From an uncultured Faecalibacterium sp. (GTDB lineage Bacteria > Bacillota > Clostridia > Oscillospirales > Ruminococcaceae): DNA of 20,080 bases. The translations under genes were made by a program, and so were the position numbers. This document shows, piece by piece, positions 1 to 7,700 of the stretch; position 1 is the stretch's first letter; the number at the start of each line of letters is the position of its first letter. The stretch covers positions 1 to 20,080 of the forward strand of contig UQGD01000036.1 in the NCBI GenBank assembly GCA_900540455.1. The letters run 5' to 3'. The notes under the pieces are model-generated. The model had not been told where the DNA came from. It ran no database searches and saw only the letters and a program-made list of their open reading frames with translations.

Positions 1-2
1 GA

Positions 3-752
3 CAGACCCTTTCGGTTTCTGCGGCAATCGTCAAAGAAGGCAAAAGCAGTCCGCCTCAGCACTTTACGGAGGACACCCTATTGTCCGCGATGGAGACTGC
101 CGGAAAAGAGGATATGCCGGAGGATGCCGAGCGAAAAGGTCTGGGGACACCGGCCACCCGTGCCGGTATTTTGGAAAAGCTGGTATCTGCCGGTTTTCTG
201 GAACGAAAAAAGAGCAGGAAAACGGTGCAGCTTCTCCCTTCCCACGATGCAGTTTCCCTGATCACAGTGCTGCCGGAACAGCTGCAATCGCCGCTTCTGA
301 CTGCCGAGTGGGAGTACCGCCTGGGAGAGATCGAGCGCGGGCAGCTTGCCCCGGAGGAGTTTCTGGACGGGATCAGCACCATGCTGAAAGATCTGGTGGG
401 AACTTATCAGGTCATCAAGGGAACCGAGTACCTGTTCACTCCGCCCCGTGAGGTGGTGGGCAAATGCCCTCGCTGCGGCGGTGAAGTTGCAGAACTGCAA
501 AAAGGCTTCTTCTGTCAGAATGATTCTTGCAAATTTGCAATCTGGAAAAACAACAAATGGTGGGCTGCCAAGAAAAAACAGCCGACCAAGGCTGTGGTGT
601 CTGCACTGCTGAAAGATGGCCGTGTCCGTGTGACGGGCCTATATTCGGAGAAAACCGGCAAGACCTACGATGCCACTGTGGTTTTGGAGGACGATGGACA
701 GTACGCCAACTTCAAGCTGGAATTTGACCAGCGGAAAGGAGGCAGCCGATGA
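3..752 (+). CDS. topB: DNA topoisomerase III, C-terminal part (5' end outside window)
   Basis: Type IA topoisomerases cut and pass single strands. Element-borne copies are thought to help resolve DNA during conjugative transfer. The frame is open from the first bases, so the gene begins upstream; the visible part is about 249 residues. It contains the conserved GLGTPATRA motif of the type IA core (nucleotides about 141-167), followed by helical segments ending near GQLAPEEFLDGI. A C-terminal zinc-ribbon-like segment follows, with CPRC and a second Cys pair (CQNDSC) at about 466-530, and then a compact domain ending ANFKLEF. The catalytic tyrosine lies upstream and is not visible. The stop overlaps the next start by four bases (ATGA), indicating translational coupling. 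It could be called topA-like, but the short zinc-ribbon tail and context favour topB. Confidence 0.93.
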   Translation, partial: QTLSVSAAIVKEGKSSPPQHFTEDTLLSAMETAGKEDMPEDAERKGLGTPATRAGILEKLVSAGFLERKKSRKTVQLLPSHDAVSLITVLPEQLQSPLLTAEWEYRLGEIERGQLAPEEFLDGISTMLKDLVGTYQVIKGTEYLFTPPREVVGKCPRCGGEVAELQKGFFCQNDSCKFAIWKNNKWWAAKKKQPTKAVVSALLKDGRVRVTGLYSEKTGKTYDATVVLEDDGQYANFKLEFDQRKGGSR

Positions 753-1027
753 AGCTCTCTTTAGTGGAACGGGAAACCATTCTCCTCTATAACCAGGCAG
801 AACCAATGGCTGAGGTCTACACCCACGATCCCCGTCTGATGGAGAAGCTGGAACTGCTGGCAAAAAAGCACCCCGACCAGATCACCCGAAAGGACGCCCA
901 TAACTTTACCGTCCCCAAGCGGTGTGTATCAGTCAGGGAGCCATACAGCGCAGAACGCCGCAAAGCCGCCAGTGAGCGTGCGAAAGCCGCCGGATACCAG
1001 CCCCCTGTGAGAAAGTCCAGCAGTTAA
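749..1027 (+). CDS. Small element-conserved protein of unknown function
   Basis: This 92-residue protein starts with MKLSLVERETILLYNQAE and is charged, with a basic C-terminus rich in Arg, Lys and Ala (SAERRKAASERAKAAG). I recognise it as a type of small protein commonly found directly after topB in CTn-like elements, but no function is known to me. It has no signal peptide, membrane segment or cysteine motif; the basic tail would suit nucleic-acid contact, which is inference. The start is set by a four-base ATGA overlap with the topB stop and a GGAAAGGAGG ribosome site at about 734-743. Only six bases separate its stop from the next gene, so all are probably one transcript. Confidence 0.75.
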   Translation: MKLSLVERETILLYNQAEPMAEVYTHDPRLMEKLELLAKKHPDQITRKDAHNFTVPKRCVSVREPYSAERRKAASERAKAAGYQPPVRKSSS

Positions 1028-1033
1028 AGGCAC

Positions 1034-4000
1034 ATGGCAGAGAATGTATTTGAAGCAGTCAAGCAGTCGGTCAGCACCAGAGAAGCGGCAGAGTTTTACG
1101 GGATAAAAGTCAGTCGAACTGGCATGGCCTGCTGTCCCTTTCACGATGATAAGAACCCCAGCATGAAGCTGAACGAGGAATATTTCTACTGTTTCGGCTG
1201 CGGAGCTACTGGCGATGTGATCGACTTTACTGCAAAGCTCTTTAACCTCTCCCCAAAAGAAGCGGCAGAGAAACTGGCACAGGACTTTGGCCTGATTTAT
1301 GACAGTCAGGCCCCGCCCCGTAGGAGATATGTCCGGCAAAAAACCGAGGCACAAAAGTTTCGGGAGGACCGGCAGCGGTGTTATCGCGTACTGTCCGATT
1401 ACTACTATCTGCTGAAAAAATGGGAGGCCGACCGTTCTCCCAGGACACCGGAGGAAGAACCGCACCCCCGTTTTGTGGAAGCAATCCAGAAGAAAGCCTA
1501 TGTAGAATACCTGCTGGACCTTTTCCTTTATGAAAGTGAAGAAGAACAAAAGGCATGGATTGCAGAACACACAGCAGAAATCACACACTTGGAAAGGAGA
1601 TTGAAAATCATGGCTGAGAACAAACCCACCAACCGAGAACGGCTAAGGGAAATCACAGATGGCATAGAGCAGGGCATCAAAGAACTGTTTGAGAGTGAAA
1701 AGTATATGCGCTATCTGTCCGTCATGTCCCGCTTCCACCGCTATTCGGTAAACAACACCATGCTCATCTATATGCAGAAGCCGGACGCCACTTTGGTAGC
1801 CGGATACAATAAGTGGAAAGACCAGTTTGAGCGTCATGTAAAAAAGGGCGAGCATGGCATTACCATCATTGCCCCAACACCGTATAAGAAGAAAATCGAG
1901 GAGCAGAAGCTGGACCCGGATACCAAGGCTCCGATTCTGGATAAAGACGGAAAGATCGTCACAGAGGAAAAAGAAATCGAGATTCCCATGTTCCGCCCGG
2001 TCAAGGTCTTTGATGTGAGTCAGACCGACGGGAAACCTTTGCCTGAGCTTGCATCATCCCTTTCCGGCAATGTGCCAAATTATGAGGCATTCATGGAGGC
2101 CCTGCGCCGCAGCGCACCGGTGCCGATTACTTTTGAAGCAATGGCCGCTGATACGGACGGCTATTTTTCTGCTGATCATCAGAAAATTGCCATTCGTCAG
2201 GGCATGAGCGAGGTGCAGACGGTTTCGGCCACGGTTCACGAGATTGCTCACAGCAAGCTCCACAATCAGAAAAAGATCCAGATTGCCAATGACGAGCAAT
2301 ATCAGGAGATCGAGCTGTTTGATAAACTTGGTCTGTTTTCCAACGGACGGATTGCTCGCGATAATCTGCCAGAGGGCGTTTATTGCTATGACCTGCGCGG
2401 TTCTGACTACGATCCTGGAGATCCGGTCTGTGTGGAAGAACGAGTGGTTGTAAACCATGCGGGCTCCGTTCTGCTGACAGAGCCGTTGGAACTGACGGAA
2501 GATGGACGCTTGATGCTGACCGAGGAAAAAGGGCTGAATTTTACCGGTGGCTTTTCTACCCTCTCCCAGTTTTTGCAGAAACAGAGGAAAGATCGTCACA
2601 CGGAAGAAGTGGAGGCTGAAAGCATCTCCTATGCAGTCTGCAAATATTTTGGCATCGAGACAGGAGAAAACAGCTTTGGCTATATTGCCAGTTGGAGTCA
2701 AGGCAAGGAGCTGAAAGAACTGAGAGCCAGTTTGGAGACCATCAACAAAACCTCCGGCACTTTGATCTCCGACATTGAGCGCCACTATAAGGAAATCTGC
2801 AAAGAGCGCGGAATCGACCCTCATGCAAAGGTAGAGCCGGAACCCGCCCCGATAGAGCAGCCAGCAGATGCCGCTAAGGTATCTGATAGACAGCAGACCG
2901 GCGATCTGACCTACTATGTAGCAGAGTGCATGGAATTTCCAAACCTCGGAGAATACCACGATGATCTGTCTTTGGAGGAGGCGGTCCGCATCTATCAGGA
3001 GATTCCGGCAGAGCGAATGAACGGGATCAAGGGCATTGGCTTTGAGCTGAAAGATGGAAGCGACTATGAAGGACCGTTTCCGATTTTGACCGGGCAGACC
3101 ATTGACCTGGACACCATCCAGGCAATCGACTATTACCGTGATAATCCTCTGGTGCAAAAAGCGGTAAAGGAACTGGCTGCGGCAATGCCGGAAATGGAAG
3201 TGCTGGGGGCGGACGCCAACCAGCAGGAGGCTTTGTTTCTGATCGACGATGCCACCTATCTTCATATCCAGTCCTGTGACAGCGGCTGGGACTATACCCT
3301 TTACGATGCCGCGTCCATGAAAGAGTTGGATGGTGGTCAGCTGGATATGCCGGAGATTTCCCGCATGAAGGCAGTTCTCCAGATTTGTGATGACAACGAT
3401 TTGGGCAGAGACTCGGTAAAATACGCACCGTTGTCCATGATTGAGACCTTGCAGGAAGCTGCCTACCAGCAGATGCAGGCAGAGGCCAGTCAGATGGCTG
3501 CTTCTTCTCAGCTGCCGGAAGCACAAGAGCAGGCGCTGGATGAATACCCTATGCCTGATGAGCAGGTATCTGCACCGGATATGCAGGAATACGGCTACTT
3601 CTATGATGGGATGCTCCCTGTCACCAGAGAACGGGCGCTGGAACTGGATGCCGCTGGTTTGACTGTCTATGTGCTGCATGAGGACAATACGGAGAGCATG
3701 GTGTTTGACCCGCAGGAAATCATGGATCATGGCGGTCTTTTCGGTGTGGACCGTGAGGAATGGGAGAAAAGCCCTCAGTTCCACGAAAAGGTCATGGAGC
3801 GCCAGGAACATCAGCAGGAACGCGAACAGGCATTTCTATCCCAGAACAGAGATTGCTTTGCCATCTATCAGGTGAGCCGTGACGATCCGCAGAATGTGCG
3901 CTTTATGAATCTGGACTGGTTAAAGTCCCATGCCATTTCCATAGACCGCAGCAATTATGACCTCATTTACACAGCTCCTCTGAGGGAGTCTGGCACGGTA

Positions 4001-4438
4001 CCGGAGCAGCTGGAAAAACTATATGAGCAGTTTAATCTGCAAAAGCCGGCGGATTTTCACAGTCCTTCTATGAGTGTTAGTGACATCGTTGCGATCAAGC
4101 AGGACGGTAAGGTATCCTGTCATTACTGTGACAGTGTTGGTTTTACCCAGATCCTCGGATTCCTGCCGGAAAATCCGCTGAAAAATGCAGAGATGGCCGT
4201 GGAGGACGATTACGGCATGATCGACGGTATCATCAACAATGGCGCAAAAGAGCCTACGGTGGCAGAGCTGGAACAGCAGGCCCGAAGCGGTCAGCCCATT
4301 TCCCTGATGGACTTGGCTGACGCCGTTCATCGGGAGGAACGGGAAAAGAAAAAATCCGTTGTGGATCAGCTGAAAAGCCAGCCCAAAGCAGAACACAAAA
4401 AGACAGCACCCAAAAAGAGTGCGGAAAGGGAGATTTGA
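1034..4438 (+). CDS. Polyvalent protein: CHC2 zinc finger, ArdC-like metallopeptidase, LPD28-like, YodL and DUF4316 domains
   Basis: The 1134-residue protein is modular. Residues 1-90 are a DnaG-type CHC2 zinc finger (C34, H37, C53, C56). A charged linker follows, then an ArdC/LtrC-like DNA-binding region from residue 193 (MAENKPTNRERL). A zincin motif HEIAH (H402, E403, H406) follows, with the likely distal ligand in EEVEAES (524-530). An LPD28-like segment (about 425-515, ELFDKLGLFSNGRI to GLNFTGG) sits between the two halves of the metal site. The C-terminal half has further polyvalent-protein domains, a YodL segment (941-983) and a DUF4316 segment (to about 1110). ArdC-type proteins bind single-stranded DNA and protect incoming DNA from restriction; CHC2 suggests a primase or DNA-binding role. 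The ATG at 1034 has only a weak, close ribosome site (AAAGG at 1026), so it probably depends on upstream translation. A much better internal site exists at 1591. Confidence 0.9.
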   Translation: MAENVFEAVKQSVSTREAAEFYGIKVSRTGMACCPFHDDKNPSMKLNEEYFYCFGCGATGDVIDFTAKLFNLSPKEAAEKLAQDFGLIYDSQAPPRRRYVRQKTEAQKFREDRQRCYRVLSDYYYLLKKWEADRSPRTPEEEPHPRFVEAIQKKAYVEYLLDLFLYESEEEQKAWIAEHTAEITHLERRLKIMAENKPTNRERLREITDGIEQGIKELFESEKYMRYLSVMSRFHRYSVNNTMLIYMQKPDATLVAGYNKWKDQFERHVKKGEHGITIIAPTPYKKKIEEQKLDPDTKAPILDKDGKIVTEEKEIEIPMFRPVKVFDVSQTDGKPLPELASSLSGNVPNYEAFMEALRRSAPVPITFEAMAADTDGYFSADHQKIAIRQGMSEVQTVSATVHEIAHSKLHNQKKIQIANDEQYQEIELFDKLGLFSNGRIARDNLPEGVYCYDLRGSDYDPGDPVCVEERVVVNHAGSVLLTEPLELTEDGRLMLTEEKGLNFTGGFSTLSQFLQKQRKDRHTEEVEAESISYAVCKYFGIETGENSFGYIASWSQGKELKELRASLETINKTSGTLISDIERHYKEICKERGIDPHAKVEPEPAPIEQPADAAKVSDRQQTGDLTYYVAECMEFPNLGEYHDDLSLEEAVRIYQEIPAERMNGIKGIGFELKDGSDYEGPFPILTGQTIDLDTIQAIDYYRDNPLVQKAVKELAAAMPEMEVLGADANQQEALFLIDDATYLHIQSCDSGWDYTLYDAASMKELDGGQLDMPEISRMKAVLQICDDNDLGRDSVKYAPLSMIETLQEAAYQQMQAEASQMAASSQLPEAQEQALDEYPMPDEQVSAPDMQEYGYFYDGMLPVTRERALELDAAGLTVYVLHEDNTESMVFDPQEIMDHGGLFGVDREEWEKSPQFHEKVMERQEHQQEREQAFLSQNRDCFAIYQVSRDDPQNVRFMNLDWLKSHAISIDRSNYDLIYTAPLRESGTVPEQLEKLYEQFNLQKPADFHSPSMSVSDIVAIKQDGKVSCHYCDSVGFTQILGFLPENPLKNAEMAVEDDYGMIDGIINNGAKEPTVAELEQQARSGQPISLMDLADAVHREEREKKKSVVDQLKSQPKAEHKKTAPKKSAEREI
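1591..1612 (+). promoter_or_regulatory. Internal ribosome site and in-frame ATG within the CHC2/ArdC-like gene
   Basis: The sequence GGAAAGGAGA (1591-1600) lies nine bases before an in-frame ATG at 1610, codon 193. The new start would read MAENKPTNRERL, which is where the ArdC/LtrC-like part begins. The site is clearly better than the one before the annotated start at 1034. A second, shorter product lacking the CHC2 finger (942 residues) is therefore plausible. Confidence 0.55.
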
Positions 4439-4439
4439 T

Positions 4440-4655
4440 ATGGGAAACTTTACTTTTGAGGAAATGAACCTGATGTGCATTTACAATACCGGCAGCCGCA
4501 CCGGACTGATCGACAGCCTGCGTGAGATGCGCGGCGAGCTGGCCCCGGAGGAAACCGAGCTGCGGGAGTTGACAGACAGCGCACTGGGCAAGCTCCAAGC
4601 CATGAGTGATGCCGAGTTTGCCGAGCTGGAATTGTACCCGGATTTTGACCAGTAA
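4440..4655 (+). CDS. TTRAP-family (putative transposon-transfer assisting) protein
   Basis: This 71-residue acidic protein (MGNFTFEEMNLMCIYNTG to ELYPDFDQ) matches my recollection of the TTRAP family, small proteins found next to helicase genes in CTn-type elements; their biochemical role is unknown. The family hallmark FTFEEMNLMCIY at the N-terminus and the closing LGKLQAMSDAEFAEL segment are present. I chose the ATG at 4440, preceded by AAAGGGAG (4424-4431), over an in-frame GTG at 4419, which lies inside the previous gene. The stop of the previous gene ends one base before this ATG, so the two are probably co-translated. A hairpin with a T run follows 16 bases after the stop. Confidence 0.8.
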   Translation: MGNFTFEEMNLMCIYNTGSRTGLIDSLREMRGELAPEETELRELTDSALGKLQAMSDAEFAELELYPDFDQ

Positions 4656-4671
4656 ACACCATAATCGCAGG

Positions 4672-4702
4672 GATGGGGTGGCAATATGCTACCCCATCTT
4701 TT
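4672..4702 (+). terminator. Hairpin with T run upstream of the giant helicase gene (terminator or attenuator)
   Basis: The arms GATGGGGTGGCA (4672-4683) and TGCTACCCCATC (4687-4698) pair over 12 positions with one G-T wobble around a three-base loop ATA, followed directly by TTTT. This looks like an intrinsic terminator, but the T run is short. It lies 30 bases before the giant gene start with no obvious new promoter, so partial termination is more likely than a complete stop. Confidence 0.6.
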
Positions 4703-4732
4703 ACCCAAAAACCGAAAGGAGGACAGAACACT

Positions 4733-7700
4733 ATGCCAACCAAAGCTGAACTATATGCACAGATGGCGGACAAGGTGGCAACGCAGCTCACGGGGAGCTG
4801 GCAGGAATGGGCAGGGTTTCTCACCACTGCTTCCCGCCTTTACAAGTACCCGTTCCATGAGCAGCTGATGATCTACGCCCAGCGACCGGACGCCACCGCC
4901 TGTGCAGAGTACGATTTGTGGAATGAAAAGATGGGCCGGTATGTAAGGCGCGGCTCCAAGGGAATCGCTCTGGTGGACGATTCCGGGGACAGGCCCCGCC
5001 TGCGCTATGTTTTTGATATTTCCGACACCGGAACCCGTGAACATTCCCGCACTCCCTGGCTGTGGCAGCTGGAGGAGCGCCATTTGGATTCGGTGCAGGC
5101 CATGCTTGAGCGCACCTATGATGTTTCCGGTGATGACCTTGCCGGACAGCTCACTGAGGTAGCCGGAAAACTGGCTGAGGAATACTGGACGGAGCATCAG
5201 CAGGACTTCTTCTATATCGTTGACGGTTCCTTTTTGGAGGAATATGATGAGTTTAACATCGGAGTACAGTTCAAGGCAGCAGCCACCGTCAGCATCACTT
5301 ACGCTTTGATGTCCCGCTGCGGACTGGAGCCGGAACGCTACTTCGACCACGAAGATTTCATGGCAATCTTTGATTTCAATACCCCGTCAACCATCGGGGC
5401 GCTGGGAACAGCGGTCAGCCAGATCAACCAGCAGGTGCTGCGGCAGATCGGCGTTACCGTCCGAAATGCAGAGCGCGAAGCCAACCAAGAAAGGAGCAAA
5501 CAAGATGAACAATCCCATGACCTATATCCAGAACGGAGACTATCTGATTCCCGACCTGAAGCTGAGCCAGCAGCCGGAGAAACCCCTGGGCAAGTACGGC
5601 AGGATGAGGAAAACCTACCTGAAGGAACATCGTCCCATCCTCTACAACCAGATGTTGCTGAGCGAGAAGCTGTACCCGCACCTTCTGGAGATCGACGAGA
5701 CCGCCCAGAGCAGACTGGAGCAGATGATGCCCCAGCTGGCGAAGGAAGCGGGAGCCACCGAGGAACTGAAAGCCAGCGATCCCATGAAGTGGGTGGGGCT
5801 GATGAACACCTGCAAAGCTCAGGCCGAGGAAATCCTGATGGCGGAGCTTATCAACAGCTGACCCTAAACCTGTTCCTCTCCGAAGCGGAACAGATCCAAT
5901 CCATAGATGAAGCAGAGAATGTAGCGCATACATCCTCTGCTTTTTCTTTTGCCCAAAATGACATCGACCATGTGCTGCGTTTGGGCGGCAATACAGACCG
6001 TCAAAGGGAGCGTGTGGTTGCAGCCTTTGAAAAGCAGAAAACCACCGCTGAGATTGCCGAGATACTGAAAACGCTGTACCACGGCGGCAATGGCCTTGGC
6101 AGTGTGAGCGCATGGTATGCCGAGGATGGTATCCATCTTTCCCATGGGAAGTCTGTCCGTTATGACAGGTCTGCCCAGGTCATTTCCTGGGAGAGCGCCG
6201 CAGAGCGTATCGGGGAGCTTTTGGAGAGCGGCCAGTTTGCCTCCAATGTGGAGCTTGCAGAAGCGGCAGGCTATGAACGCTCCCTCCTTGCAGAAAAGCT
6301 CTGGTATCTGTATCACGATCTCAGTGAGGGTGCCAGAGAAGCCGGATATTTGTCCTGCCTGTCAGAGATCAAAGGCAATGGTTTCCCGGAGGAGACCCGC
6401 CGCCTGACGGAGCAGCTGAGTGACCCGGCTTTCCGCCAGACCCTCAAGGAAGAATACGCTGCCTTCTGGACTGCCTATCAGCAGGACCGTGACCTGTTGC
6501 GTTTTCACTATCATAGACCGAGGAAGATCTGGGAGAACCTGAAGGACCTTGACCTGCCCCGCAGGACCTTTTCTTCAGAGCTTTCCAAAGTGCCAACCGT
6601 CCAGCACTTTATTACCGAGGATGAGATCGACACCGCCATGACCGGCGGAAGCAGTTTCGCCGGAGGAAAAAGCCGTATCTATGCGTTCTTCATGGCAAAC
6701 CATACGGATAAGGAGAAAGTGAGATTCCTTAAAGACGAGTATGGCATTGGCGGACGCTCTCATGCCCTGTCCGGCGCAACACACAGCGGCGAAGATCACG
6801 ATGGGAAAGGACTGCACTATAAAAAGCAGGACTGCCCGGATGTTCACTTGAACTGGGAAAAGGTTGCCAAGCGCATTACCTCACTTGTCCAGAAAGGCCG
6901 CTATCTTACCGAACAGGAACAGGCGCAGTATGACAAAATCCAGGCTGAAAAGGAACTGGCAGAAGAAGATGCTATCCAAGCCCAGCAGCCGGAGGTGGAG
7001 GAAGAAACGCCAAAGCCTACCCTTCGGGAGCAGTTTGAGCAGTATAAGCCTGTGGTGACTGCCGCCATATCTGAGGATGTGGCATATCGAAATGCCTGCG
7101 GTCATTCCGACCGTGAAAATGCTGTCATCGAGGGCAATGCCGCTGTGCGCCGTGCGGTTCTTGGCTCTAAGGATATGGAGCTGATCCGCCTTTATTCGGA
7201 TGTGCCGGAGTTCCGCCAGCGTTTGCACCGGGAAGTGATCGACGAAACCTATCCAAAGCTCCATGAGCTTCTGCGCCCTCTTTCTCAGGAAGATATTGAT
7301 ACTGCCCTTTGTGCATGGAACGGCAATATCGAGAGTAAACACGCTGTCGTCCGCTATATGAAAGACCATGCAAGAGAGAAGGATACCGCTGCATGGCTGG
7401 CTCAGGAATACGGTGGCGGCAACAGCCCGTTCGTTGTCCGTGCCGGAAGCCCGGAGGAAACACAGCTGCCCTGGCCGAAGGTACAGCGCAGGCTTGCCCA
7501 GCTTATTCAGGAGGACCGGTTCTATACCGAAGAAGAACAGGACCGGTTCGACAACATCGACCCTATTGCCATCCGGGAAGCTCTGGAGGAAAGAGGAATC
7601 GTCAACGGACAGGTGGCAGATCCGGAAAAACTGGACAATTCCTCATTTATCCAGCAGGTAATGTCGGATGTAGAGCAGATTGCAGCTGCCGAGACAGAAC

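Noticed and set aside
2054..3811. Minus-strand open frame of 585 codons opposite the CHC2/ArdC-like gene
   Set aside because: Same cause as above: in register with the sense codons, no recognisable domain, and the sense strand carries a well supported protein.
4673..4732. Longer start of the giant protein at ATG 4673
   Set aside because: This ATG lies inside the hairpin arm and has no ribosome site; ATG 4733 has AAAGGAGG ten bases upstream and a typical N-terminus.
5454..6113. Minus-strand open frame of 219 codons across tnpV
   Set aside because: No family resemblance or ribosome site; the plus strand already carries two overlapping supported frames there.
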